Positions 20,337 to 27,974 of a stretch of 64,000 nt of DNA are shown in pieces. The position numbers and the translations under genes are program-made. The DNA comes from Alishewanella agri BL06. GTDB taxonomy: Bacteria; Pseudomonadota; Gammaproteobacteria; Enterobacterales; Alteromonadaceae. The first letter of the stretch is position 1. Each line of letters starts with the position of its first letter. The notes under the pieces were generated by a model. The model saw only the letters and a list, made by a program, of their open reading frames with translations, was not told the DNA's origin and ran no database searches. The stretch lies in the NCBI RefSeq assembly GCF_000272005.1, contig NZ_AKKU01000026.1:372001-436000 (forward strand), given 5' to 3'.

Positions 20337-20360
20337 AGCTATTTAGACGTCTGGCTATCT
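20337..20360 (-). promoter_or_regulatory. Candidate MetJ operator (met box)
   Basis: The perfect met box consensus AGACGTCT lies at 20345-20352, flanked by the half-matching 8-mers AGCTATTT and GGCTATCT. The wider site also forms the dyad ATTTAGA / TCTAAAT. MetJ binds tandem 8-base met boxes, so this looks like an S-adenosylmethionine-responsive repressor site for the MetF-like gene. Confidence 0.65.
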
Positions 20361-20438
20361 AAATTGGGTGAAATATTTGCCGATTACGACAAAATAATGC
20401 CGATTACAGTAGATTTCAGTTAATGGTTCAGCAGTACG

Positions 20439-21194
20439 TTAGCTCGCGGCTTGCAGCGCACCGGCGCTTGCCAGTTCACTGAACAGCGGCAAGGCAAAGT
20501 CAGCCAGCTGCGCAGCTGTATAGGTCGGTAGATGCGTTGTCAGTTGCTGGCATAGTTGTGTCAACGTCTGACCAGGCTGTTCTGCCAGTTGATGCAAGAG
20601 CAGCAAACTGGCCTGATTAAGTTGCAGAAAAATCACTTCATCCTGGTAATCGCGATAGATAAAAAATGCCTGCGCATTGCTGGGCTCAGTCGGCTGAAAT
20701 GCCGGACTTATCTGCTCTACCGGATACTGATATACCGTCAGCAGGCTGGCTGCGGTAAGTTTCAGAGCCACACTTTGTAACTGACCGGCATTGATTGCTG
20801 GCGCCGGTTCGGCAGGAAGAGTGCCAACATAAAGTTCCGCCCACTCATAATGTGCCAGCTCGGCCAGAAAGGGCGGATCGGCGGCAGCGGGCTGATATTG
20901 CTGCAGAAAATCGACAAATTGCTGGGCAATATGCAAGAAATAGGGCGAGTGACAGCGATAATCGGCAAAAAAGCGTTGTTTCAGGCTTAACCAGGCATCG
21001 GGCTGATACAGGGTGCTGAGTACCGGGAAGGCATTATCGATAAAGCCGCTGACGTTATTAAAAAACAGCTGCTGATAGATTTGCAGGCGTGCTGTCGGCA
21101 CCGTCTGCTCCGCATAGGGCTCTTGGGGATGGCGAATGGCCCGGGCGAACGCCAGTTGGGTTTGCTGTAAGTTAGGGGTTGTAGGCTCAGTCAT
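20439..21194 (-). CDS. BufC/HvfC-like DUF2063 protein, RiPP maturation partner
   Basis: 251 residues of the DUF2063 (putative DNA-binding domain) family, recognised from LQQTQLAFARAIRHP at the N-terminus, RLQIYQQLFFNNVSGFIDNAFPVL (shown in part), and FFADYRCHSPYFLHIAQQFVDFL. In characterised systems this protein delivers the precursor peptide to the MNIO enzyme. Its start overlaps the stop of the DUF692 gene (ATGA), a strong sign of coupled translation. Last gene of the bufABC-like operon. Confidence 0.88.
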   Translation of the reverse strand: MTEPTTPNLQQTQLAFARAIRHPQEPYAEQTVPTARLQIYQQLFFNNVSGFIDNAFPVLSTLYQPDAWLSLKQRFFADYRCHSPYFLHIAQQFVDFLQQYQPAAADPPFLAELAHYEWAELYVGTLPAEPAPAINAGQLQSVALKLTAASLLTVYQYPVEQISPAFQPTEPSNAQAFFIYRDYQDEVIFLQLNQASLLLLHQLAEQPGQTLTQLCQQLTTHLPTYTAAQLADFALPLFSELASAGALQAAS

Positions 21195-22039
21195 ACTGCT
21201 GCTGGTCTCGGGCTGGCAACTTGCTGCAACTGCTTAATCTGCGACAGTTCCTGGCAAAGGTCGGCCAGCGGCGGGATATTAAAGTCCCGCTCGTATAAGG
21301 TTGGTTTCACACCATGCTGCTGATAGCTAAGACGCAACAATTGCCAGACCGGATCAGGAATGGCAGCGCCATGGGTATCAATCAGTAAGTCGGCCGCTTG
21401 CTGGTAATGTCCGGCGATATGGTAGTAGGCAATGCGCTCGCTTGGCATGGCTGCTAAAAAGGCACCGGCATCGTAGCCATGGTTGATGGAATTGACATAG
21501 ATATTATTGACGTCCAGCAGCAGCGGGCAGTCAGCTTCCGTAAGTACCGCCAACAGAAATTCCAGCTCGCTTAATTGCTGTGCCGGCGCGGCATAGTAGG
21601 AGACATTCTCGATAATCAATGGCCGCTCCAGGATCTGCTGCACCTGTTTAATCCGTGCCGCCACATAATGTACCGCTTCCTCAGTAAAGGGGATCGGCAT
21701 CAGGTCATACAGATGGCCGTCGGCAGCACAATAACTCAGATGTTCGCTATAGCGCAGGATCTGATGCTGGTCGAGAAAGTGTTTTAACTGCTGCAAGAAA
21801 TCCAGATCCAACGGATCCGGCCCACCAATATTTAACGACAGGCCATGACAAAAAAACGCATAGCGTTCGGTCAGTTGCCGGAAGTCTTTCGCCAGTTTAC
21901 CGCCATAAGGTAACCAGTTCTCCGGTGCAACCTCAAAGAAATCGATGATAGCCGGCTTATCTGCTAACAGTTCTGGCAGCAATTCGCGGCGCAGGCCAAG
22001 GCCTGCGCTGCTGTTACTAAAGTGAGCGAGTGGTTTCAT
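21191..22039 (-). CDS. BufB/HvfB-like MNIO enzyme (DUF692)
   Basis: 282-residue TIM-barrel multinuclear iron oxidase of the DUF692 family, which modifies cysteines in a precursor peptide. The metal-ligand motifs are visible in order: FFCHGLSLNIGG, SEHLSY, IIENVSYY, LLLDVNNIYVNS, YYHIAGH, DTHGAAIPDPVW and YERDFNIP. It starts six bases after the precursor gene stop and overlaps the DUF2063 gene by four bases. By analogy with bufferin and Hvf systems, the product should be an oxidised Cys heterocycle that binds copper; that chemistry is not visible in the sequence itself. Confidence 0.92.
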   Translation of the reverse strand: MKPLAHFSNSSAGLGLRRELLPELLADKPAIIDFFEVAPENWLPYGGKLAKDFRQLTERYAFFCHGLSLNIGGPDPLDLDFLQQLKHFLDQHQILRYSEHLSYCAADGHLYDLMPIPFTEEAVHYVAARIKQVQQILERPLIIENVSYYAAPAQQLSELEFLLAVLTEADCPLLLDVNNIYVNSINHGYDAGAFLAAMPSERIAYYHIAGHYQQAADLLIDTHGAAIPDPVWQLLRLSYQQHGVKPTLYERDFNIPPLADLCQELSQIKQLQQVASPRPAAV

Positions 22040-22045
22040 TTGGCG

Positions 22046-22522
22046 TTAGAGAGAGCCGCATTTACCTTCGCCACACTTCATTTCTTTGGCTTTATCACTG
22101 GCTTTTTTCTTGGCATCAGCGGCTTTTTCCTGACCGGCAGCTTTAGCTTCAGCAGCCTTGGCTTTGGCATCGGCTTTATGCATTTCGGCACCGCACTTGC
22201 CTTCACCGCATTTACCTTCGCCACATTTCATTTCTTTGGCTTTGTCGGCAGCCTGCTTTTTGGCATCCGCCATTTTTTGCTGCATTTCGGCGCCGCATTT
22301 GCCTTCGCCACACTTGCCTTCACCGCATTTCATTTCTTTGGCTTTATCGGTGGCTTGCTCTTTTACCTTAACCTTAACCCCGGTATTGTCCTGGGTGGTC
22401 ACTTGATAGGCCATACTCAGTTGCTGCGCCTGAAACGGGTTGCTATCCGCCAGGGCATTACCTGAGCCCAGTGCAAGGGCGCCCAGCGCCAGAGTTAATT
22501 GCGTTTTGGTTAATGTATTCAT
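22046..22522 (-). CDS. Bufferin/HvfA-like precursor peptide with EGKCG repeats
   Basis: 158 residues: a Sec signal ending near residue 25 (GNALA-DSN), then a Lys/Ala-rich core with three blocks starting KAKEMKCGEGKCG. In total there are five EGKCG and three EMKCG motifs, giving eight cysteines, all in CG context. EGKCG is the substrate motif for DUF692/MNIO enzymes. The Lys/Ala-rich spacers are probably helical. The ATG at 22522 sits eight bases after GAGG; a GTG three bases upstream is the alternative. The block repeats suggest growth by internal duplication. Followed directly by the MNIO and DUF2063 genes. Confidence 0.9.
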   Translation of the reverse strand: MNTLTKTQLTLALGALALGSGNALADSNPFQAQQLSMAYQVTTQDNTGVKVKVKEQATDKAKEMKCGEGKCGEGKCGAEMQQKMADAKKQAADKAKEMKCGEGKCGEGKCGAEMHKADAKAKAAEAKAAGQEKAADAKKKASDKAKEMKCGEGKCGSL

Positions 22523-22545
22523 CACGTTTTCCTCTTTTGTTCAAC

Positions 22546-22567
22546 TGGCCAGCATTTCCGCTGGCCA
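22546..22567 (-). promoter_or_regulatory. Hairpin in the 5' leader of the precursor gene
   Basis: Perfect 8-bp inverted repeat TGGCCAGC / GCTGGCCA with a six-base loop, ending about 24 bases before the precursor start codon. No T run follows on the minus strand, so it is more likely an mRNA-stabilising or control structure, or an end of the upstream transcript, than a strong terminator. Confidence 0.5.
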
Positions 22568-22600
22568 TCATCAGAAAATAAAAGTCTGTTCACTGCCCGG

Positions 22601-22629
22601 TAATACAGTACGGCTTAGTTTGCAGTTAC
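22601..22629 (-). promoter_or_regulatory. Weak candidate SigF-type promoter for bufABC
   Basis: On the minus strand GTAACT (22629-22624) is followed after 17 bases by GTATTA. This has the spacing of the two strong boxes at 23837-23864 and 23897-23924 but matches less well (GTAACT for GTAACC, GTATTA for CAATA). It could drive the operon, or the operon could be read through from the CcdA gene. Confidence 0.35.
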
Positions 22630-22636
22630 GACCTAG

Positions 22637-23362
22637 TTAATAACGGGTAATCAGTTCCAACCAACTCGCCGGCAAATTTTCAGTGGCGAGCACCAATAGG
22701 GTTTGATCAAGGTTCGTTAAGATTAACAACGCCACCAAAATTAAACTATAACCCAAAATCTGGCGGCCGCGCTCTCCTTTGGCAGCAAACTTGGGTAAAA
22801 AGCGATGTGCTGAGCCTGCCATCAGATAAGCAACGATAATCAGCGGCAGTGCCGCACCTAAGCCAAAGACAAACATCTGTAGCGTCGCGCTTACTATCGA
22901 TGTCGAGGTGTTAGTAAAACTTAATGCTGCACCTAACACGGGTCCGGCACAGGGGCTCCAGATGGCACCTAACAACAACCCCAACCACAAGGCGCCACCG
23001 GGCTTTTGTTCCAGGCGGCTTGCCAGGTTATCCGCTCTTGCCGCTAATGGCGCCAGTAGTGAAGAGGAGCCGCTTTTAAATGCCGGCACCACCAGCATCA
23101 CACCCAGCAATAAGATAATAATGGCAAAGACAGGTCTGCTTTGCGCAATGCTTATATCGAGTAATTGGAGTACGCCGTTAAGCATTGCCCCCATTAACGC
23201 AAAACCAATCGCTAAACCCAGTCCGGTTAATACTGGTGCATAACGGTGTTTAGCTAACCCTGACGCCGCCATTACAGGCAGCACCGGCAGAATACAAGGG
23301 GACAGTGTAATCAGCATGCCAGCCAAAAACAGCAAAGGTAAAACGGAGACGTCAGGTAACAT
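22637..23362 (-). CDS. CcdA/DsbD-like thiol electron transporter
   Basis: 241-residue inner-membrane protein with six predicted segments of the CcdA (DsbD transmembrane) family. The two redox cysteines are in the expected pseudo-symmetric positions: ITLSPCILPVLP in helix 1 and AIWSPCAGPVLG in helix 4. Such proteins pass electrons from cytoplasmic thioredoxin to periplasmic thiol proteins. The gene lies 11 bases after a secreted thioredoxin gene, its likely electron acceptor, and 111 bases before the EGKCG precursor gene, whose cysteines it might keep reduced (inference). Confidence 0.9.
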   Translation of the reverse strand: MLPDVSVLPLLFLAGMLITLSPCILPVLPVMAASGLAKHRYAPVLTGLGLAIGFALMGAMLNGVLQLLDISIAQSRPVFAIIILLLGVMLVVPAFKSGSSSLLAPLAARADNLASRLEQKPGGALWLGLLLGAIWSPCAGPVLGAALSFTNTSTSIVSATLQMFVFGLGAALPLIIVAYLMAGSAHRFLPKFAAKGERGRQILGYSLILVALLILTNLDQTLLVLATENLPASWLELITRY

Positions 23363-23373
23363 GGTGCCTCCGC

Positions 23374-23778
23374 TTACAGCGCTTTCATCAGTTCAGTTTT
23401 GATCGCATCAGCCTCGGTCAGCCCCCGGGTTCTTGATACTTCAACCCCGTCCCGATACACAATAATGGTGCTCTGGCCGGTTACACCGAAGCGTTTGTTC
23501 AATGCTTTTTCGGTAACCTGGTTATATTGCAGTACGGTAAGATTAGCGAACTCGGGCAGTTGCAGCGTGCTTTCGATGACTGGAATTTGTTTGCTACACA
23601 CCGGACAGCCTGGCTTGGTCGCAACCAGCACGAAACTGCCTTTTGCTTCAGCCAGCTGAAAACTGTCTGCGGAATAAGCGGGTAAACTCAGAGTGCCAGC
23701 GTATGCAGCAGGCAACTGAGCGAATGTCAGAGTGATGGCGGTGCTGATTAAAGCCGCGGTCAGTAACGAAGTCTTCAT
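23374..23778 (-). CDS. Secreted thioredoxin-fold protein with CPVC motif
   Basis: 134 residues. A signal peptide ends near residue 27 (AAYAG), followed by a thioredoxin fold with active site TKPGCPVCSKQIP. Later VLQYNQVTEKALNKRFGVTGQSTIIVYRDG holds the cis-Pro region, here with Gln-Ser-Thr in place of the usual Thr-Pro. Likely periplasmic disulfide reductase or copper-thiol protein. First gene of the thioredoxin-CcdA pair, with a matched SigF-type promoter about 60 bases upstream of its start. Confidence 0.88.
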   Translation of the reverse strand: MKTSLLTAALISTAITLTFAQLPAAYAGTLSLPAYSADSFQLAEAKGSFVLVATKPGCPVCSKQIPVIESTLQLPEFANLTVLQYNQVTEKALNKRFGVTGQSTIIVYRDGVEVSRTRGLTEADAIKTELMKAL

Positions 23779-23836
23779 ACGATGTTCCTTTTAGAAAGTC
23801 AGATTAAATGTGCCAGAACACGCTCTGGTCGCTGGT

Positions 23837-23864
23837 TATTGCCTGACGCTAAGTAAAAGGTTAC
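23837..23864 (-). promoter_or_regulatory. SigF-type promoter for the thioredoxin-CcdA genes
   Basis: Minus strand GTAACCTTTT begins at 23864; CAATA (23841-23837) follows GTAACC after exactly 17 bases. An identical arrangement faces the other way at 23897-23924. The GTAAC-type -35 is what I recall for Caulobacter SigF (ECF16) promoters. Confidence 0.7.
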
Positions 23865-23896
23865 AAAAAAAAGCGAAAATTATTTTATGCGGGTCT

Positions 23897-23924
23897 GTAA
23901 CCTTTTGCTGTTTACCGGTCAATA
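23897..23924 (+). promoter_or_regulatory. SigF-type autoregulatory promoter for the sigma gene
   Basis: GTAACCTTTT starts at 23897 and CAATA lies at 23920-23924, again 17 bases after GTAACC. It ends 45 bases before the sigma-factor start codon. The match with the divergent box implies one sigma factor reads both. Confidence 0.7.
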
Positions 23925-23969
23925 CTCAGATACAGGCAGATATGCCACGGGAATGAATCGAGAAATCTG

Positions 23970-24509
23970 ATGGATGAGTGGTCGACTTTGCTAGTTAGAG
24001 CACAACAAGGGGATAACGCAGCCTATGAGCGTTTTTTGCGCCAGGCAGTCCCCTTTATCAAGCGTCGTGGGCGACGTTATGTGAATAACGATCAACTTGA
24101 CGACCTGGTCCAGGAAAGCTTGTTAACGATTCATAAGGTATTACACAGCTATCAGCCGGGTTTGCCGGTTGAACCCTGGATTAGCGGCATTTTACGGCAT
24201 AAATTTTATGAAAACCGGCGCCAGCAGATCCGCCAGCAAGCAGAAACTTACCCGGAGGATGACTCCTGGCATCCAACAGTCGTGGCAGATCACGAGGATC
24301 AGGCTGAGGCATTGCAGCGATTATTATCACCGCTGACGGATCTGCAAGCAGAGGTACTGTACGCAACCAAGGTCGAGGAAATGTCAGTGGCGGAAACGGC
24401 AAATATGATGCAGCGCAGTGTGGCATGGGTAAAAGTCAATGTGCACCGTGCGTTAGTGTTGCTTCGCAACGAAATTGTAGCCGGCAACGTGGGGGGCGAG
24501 CGCAGATGA
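23970..24509 (+). CDS. ECF sigma factor, SigF (ECF16)-like
   Basis: 179 residues with region 2 (AYERFLRQAVPFIKRRG; DDLVQESLLTIHKVLHSYQP) and region 4 (LLSPLTDLQAEVLYATKVEEMSVAETANMM, then helix-turn-helix RSVAWVKVNVHRALVLL), and no region 3, the ECF layout. Pairing with an NrsF-type membrane anti-sigma gene, with ATGA overlap, places it with SigF of Caulobacter, which controls metal and oxidative stress genes. It probably activates itself and the divergent redox and peptide genes through the GTAACCTTTT boxes. Confidence 0.92.
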   Translation: MDEWSTLLVRAQQGDNAAYERFLRQAVPFIKRRGRRYVNNDQLDDLVQESLLTIHKVLHSYQPGLPVEPWISGILRHKFYENRRQQIRQQAETYPEDDSWHPTVVADHEDQAEALQRLLSPLTDLQAEVLYATKVEEMSVAETANMMQRSVAWVKVNVHRALVLLRNEIVAGNVGGERR

Positions 24510-25135
24510 AGGATAGAACAGAGCAATTAATTAGTCAGTTACTGGCGCAACATAGTGCAGTAGTACCGATGATCAGCAACAAGCTGATAGTGATAGGATT
24601 GGTACTGTCTCTTTTTGTGGCAATGGTACTGTTAGCGCCTTTGGGTTTGAGGGAGCAGTGGTCATTGTTAGCGCTGTTAAAAACGGTTGCGCTTTTTTCG
24701 TTCACTTTCGCGCTGTTTAGATGCACTCAATTAAACTGTCAACCAGCGGTGCAGCCTCTGCGACACTATCAAGGTGTTGTACTGAGCCTGTTATCCGGGG
24801 CGGTTGCTTTAGCGGCTATCGGTTGGCTGGCACCACCACTTTCGCTTGCTGCTGCCCTTGCCGAGTCATCATTTTGGGGCTGTGTGGCCTGGATTGGTAT
24901 TGTTGCGACGTTTTGCCTGCTGGGTTTGTTCCGTTTACTACGCCGGGCTAAACCACTTTATCGTTGGCGTTTGGTGCTGAGTTCTAGCGGTTTAGCGGGT
25001 TTTCTGGCCGCCACGGTTTACTCTTTACATTGTCCGGTGGATGCGCTGGCTTACCTCGGTACAGCCTATGTACTGGCTATGCTGCTGGTCGTTGCAGTTG
25101 GCTATGTCTTAAGCCGACGACTTTGGCATTGGTAG
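24506..25135 (+). CDS. NrsF-family membrane anti-sigma factor (DUF1109)
   Basis: 209 residues with six predicted membrane helices; a short cytoplasmic N-terminus (MKDRTEQLISQLLAQHSAVVPM) presumably holds the sigma factor. The periplasmic-side SLHCPVDALAYLGTAY segment carries the HCP signature of NrsF proteins. A further Cys pair near RCTQLNC in the second loop may be involved in sensing. Starts within the sigma stop codon (ATGA overlap). The signal sensed is unknown here; copper or another thiol-reactive metal is the best guess from context. Confidence 0.88.
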   Translation: MKDRTEQLISQLLAQHSAVVPMISNKLIVIGLVLSLFVAMVLLAPLGLREQWSLLALLKTVALFSFTFALFRCTQLNCQPAVQPLRHYQGVVLSLLSGAVALAAIGWLAPPLSLAAALAESSFWGCVAWIGIVATFCLLGLFRLLRRAKPLYRWRLVLSSSGLAGFLAATVYSLHCPVDALAYLGTAYVLAMLLVVAVGYVLSRRLWHW

Positions 25136-25152
25136 TACATTAATGCATATGT

Positions 25153-25428
25153 TTAATGCACCCGGTAATAACGACAGAAGTAATCCACAATGGCTGAGGC
25201 ATCCAGGCGCTGAAATTTCAGCTGATGCCGCTCCATCAGGGCTTTACCAAGGGTGCGCAGCGTATGATCCAGCGGTGCACCTGCTGGTCGTTCCAACTGA
25301 TGTTCTTTAAATAAGAAATCCAGCGCTACCGAAGTATAGGATTTGCCCGGCTGCGGTCTGGCCAGCTCCAGCTCCTGCAGGCGTACCCCCAGGTTACGGA
25401 TTTTTTGCAGGCAATCACGCTCGTTCAT
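25153..25428 (-). CDS. Small hypothetical protein
   Basis: 91 residues, not recognised. It has a charged, helical look: an N-terminal MNERDCLQKIRNLGVRLQELE helix, then DHTLRTLGKALMERHQLKFQRLDA and a Cys/Tyr-rich end DYFCRYYRVH. No signal peptide or membrane segment. It converges on the NrsF gene with 17 bases between stops and is divergent from the Lon-like gene, with 134 bases of shared upstream region. Confidence 0.6.
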   Translation of the reverse strand: MNERDCLQKIRNLGVRLQELELARPQPGKSYTSVALDFLFKEHQLERPAGAPLDHTLRTLGKALMERHQLKFQRLDASAIVDYFCRYYRVH

Positions 25429-25562
25429 CTGTTACTCCGATCTTAAAATTGTTTCGCTTTTAAACTTATCGGCGCAATCACGGAAAACTTTAACCGGCAG
25501 CAGCACAGGTTGATGCTTTTTGTTACTATACCGGCAGATTGATTTGACCCTTAAGGCAATAG

Positions 25563-27962
25563 ATGACGCAACTTGAGCAACAGCTGGCACTGGTGCCGGC
25601 ACAACTTGGCCCACAACTCGATACTGCATTAGTAACCGGCATTTTAGCGCAGCCGATTTTGCCTGCTGCTTTTATTGGTCAGGACCGCGCCCGTACCGCC
25701 CTGGAATTTGCGATTGGTATGGATATGCCGGGCTACAACCTCTATGTAATGGGGGAGCCGGCATTGGGACGATTTACGTTGGTGCAGGAAATTTTGCAGT
25801 TGGCCGCCAGTGAAAAAGCTACCCCGGAAGAATGGTGTTACCTGAATAATTTTGACGATGAGCGGGTGCCGAACACGCTACGCTTATTGCCGGGTGAAGG
25901 GCGTGTGCTGGTTAAGAAGTTGGAGGCCCTGATTGATGACTTGCTGGATACCTTTCCGGCAGCCTTTGATAACCCGGGCTATCAACGTAAGAAGAAAGCG
26001 ATTCACCGCGCCTTTGATGAGCGCTATGAGCAGGCGATCGAGCAGGTAGAGAAGAAAGCGCTGGAAAAGCAGGTGGTGCTTTACGAAGAAAACGGTGCGG
26101 TAAGCTTTTCACCGATCATTGACGGCAAACCCTTGGATGATCAGGAGTTTTCAAAGTTAACCGAAGAGCAGCGTCAGTATTTCTATGACTTGGTGTCAGA
26201 GCTAGAAACCATTCTCAATGAGCAGCTGCTGGAATTACCGCAGTGGAAACGTGAATTATCCGAAAATCTGCGGGCCTTGCGAAAAGATACCATCGAGCAG
26301 GCGATTAAGCCGATGCTGAAAAAATTAGAGCACCACTATAATGCGGAATTAGGGGTGTTAAAGTATCTGCGCGAAATGCGTCCGGAACTGGTTAAGGCCG
26401 TGATGGAGTTGTTACCGGACGAATCTGAGGCTGATAAAAACGATAAAGGTGAAGAGCCGGTTAGCCGTGAAATCTTTATTGAAGAGTTTGTGCCTAATGT
26501 GCTGGTACACCATGAAACGATGTCGGGTGCGCCGATCATTTTTGAACCTAACCCCAGTTATGGCAATTTGTTTGGCCGGGTTGAATACAGTTCAGCCGGC
26601 GGTTCACTCTATACCAACTATCGGATGATCCGTCCCGGCGCTTTGCATAAAGCCAATGGCGGTTATCTGATCCTGGATGCGGATCGGTTATTGAGCCAGC
26701 CGGCAGTTTGGGATGCGCTGAAACTGGCGCTAAAGGCGGGTGAAGTGGTGATTGATACGCTCAGTGACCATGCCGTCACTAACTCTACTATTATCACACC
26801 TCGGGCTATTCCGTTAAATGTAAAAGTTGTATTGCTGGGATCGCGCGATCTGTACTATCTGGTGCAGGATTTTGATGAAGAGTTCAACGAGTTGTTTCGG
26901 GTATTGGCGGATTTTGAACACTATTTACCCTTTTTGCCGCAAACACTGACCGATATGACGGCGCAAGTTCTGCTGCAATTGCAGGAAATGGGCTTACAAA
27001 AATTGAGCAACTGTGGTTTGCAACAGCTACTGCTGTTCAGCTTTCGCCAGGCGGAGCATCAACGCAAATTATCAGCGCGCTTTGCTGACGTGTTGGAGTT
27101 GGTGCGTGAGGCCTGTTTTTATGCCAGACAGCAGCAAGCCGATGAACTGACCAGTGCGCATGTCCGTCAAGCCTTGGCAGGCAAAAAATATCGTACCGGC
27201 CGGATCAGTGAAGCCTTTTTAGAGGATATCCAGGAAGGTCATATTCTTATTGATACCGATGGACTGGCGGTGGGGAAAATTAACGGTCTGACAGTGTTGG
27301 AAATTGGCGATACGGCGTTTGGCACGCCAGCACGGATCAGCGCCACCGTATTCGCCGGCTCCAGCGGGGTCGTCGATATTGAACGTGAAGTGGAGCTGGG
27401 TAAAGCGATCCACTCGAAAGGGGTGCTGTTATTAACCGGTTATTTAGGGGCGAAATATGCCCGTGATTTCCCGCTGACGTTAAGCGCGAATATCGCGATG
27501 GAACAATCTTATGGCCATATTGATGGCGACAGCGCCTCATTGGCCGAAGTGTGCGCTCTGATCTCGGCGATTACCGAAATTCCAATTAAGCAAAGCCTGG
27601 CGGTAACCGGCTCGATTAACCAATATGGTCAGGTACAGGCAATAGGCGGCGTGAATGAAAAAATTGAAGGTTACTTCCGGCTTTGTCAGTCGCGTGGTCT
27701 GACTGGTGAGCAAGGGGTGATTATTCCGGCTAGCAATCAGTTGAATCTGGTGTTGGATCAGGATGTGGTGACTGCTGTTGCCGCCGGGCAGTTCCATATT
27801 TACACCGTCAAAACCGTGGATCAGGCGTTGGAGCTGTTGACCGGTGAAGTCGCTGGTGAGCGGAATAGCCGTGGTCAGTATCCGAAAAAGTCAGTTAATG
27901 GCCGGGCGTTGTTGCGTTTGGCGGAGATTGCCGAGCTGGTGAATGGTAGTAGCGAAGAATAA
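25563..27962 (+). CDS. Lon-like protease with degenerate AAA domain (YcbZ/LonH type)
   Basis: 799 residues. The C-terminal S16 protease domain has the catalytic dyad: Ser657 in HIDGDSASLAEV and Lys700 in GGVNEKIEGYF. The N-terminal domain resembles AAA_32 proteins such as E. coli YcbZ: FIGQDRARTALEFAIGMDMPGYNL, then MGEPALGRFTLVQ, a Walker A place where the Lys of GKT is replaced by Arg-Phe (GRFT). The Walker B-like GGYLILDADRLL also lacks the Glu. ATP use is thus doubtful. Start ATG at 25563. A perfect palindromic terminator follows. Confidence 0.9.
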   Translation: MTQLEQQLALVPAQLGPQLDTALVTGILAQPILPAAFIGQDRARTALEFAIGMDMPGYNLYVMGEPALGRFTLVQEILQLAASEKATPEEWCYLNNFDDERVPNTLRLLPGEGRVLVKKLEALIDDLLDTFPAAFDNPGYQRKKKAIHRAFDERYEQAIEQVEKKALEKQVVLYEENGAVSFSPIIDGKPLDDQEFSKLTEEQRQYFYDLVSELETILNEQLLELPQWKRELSENLRALRKDTIEQAIKPMLKKLEHHYNAELGVLKYLREMRPELVKAVMELLPDESEADKNDKGEEPVSREIFIEEFVPNVLVHHETMSGAPIIFEPNPSYGNLFGRVEYSSAGGSLYTNYRMIRPGALHKANGGYLILDADRLLSQPAVWDALKLALKAGEVVIDTLSDHAVTNSTIITPRAIPLNVKVVLLGSRDLYYLVQDFDEEFNELFRVLADFEHYLPFLPQTLTDMTAQVLLQLQEMGLQKLSNCGLQQLLLFSFRQAEHQRKLSARFADVLELVREACFYARQQQADELTSAHVRQALAGKKYRTGRISEAFLEDIQEGHILIDTDGLAVGKINGLTVLEIGDTAFGTPARISATVFAGSSGVVDIEREVELGKAIHSKGVLLLTGYLGAKYARDFPLTLSANIAMEQSYGHIDGDSASLAEVCALISAITEIPIKQSLAVTGSINQYGQVQAIGGVNEKIEGYFRLCQSRGLTGEQGVIIPASNQLNLVLDQDVVTAVAAGQFHIYTVKTVDQALELLTGEVAGERNSRGQYPKKSVNGRALLRLAEIAELVNGSSEE

Positions 27963-27974
27963 TAGTTAAAAACA

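Noticed and set aside
22022-22465. Plus-strand open frame of 147 codons across the precursor gene
   Set aside because: It is antisense to the repeat-rich precursor; the repeats keep all frames open. The minus-strand product has a signal peptide, EGKCG motifs and operon context.
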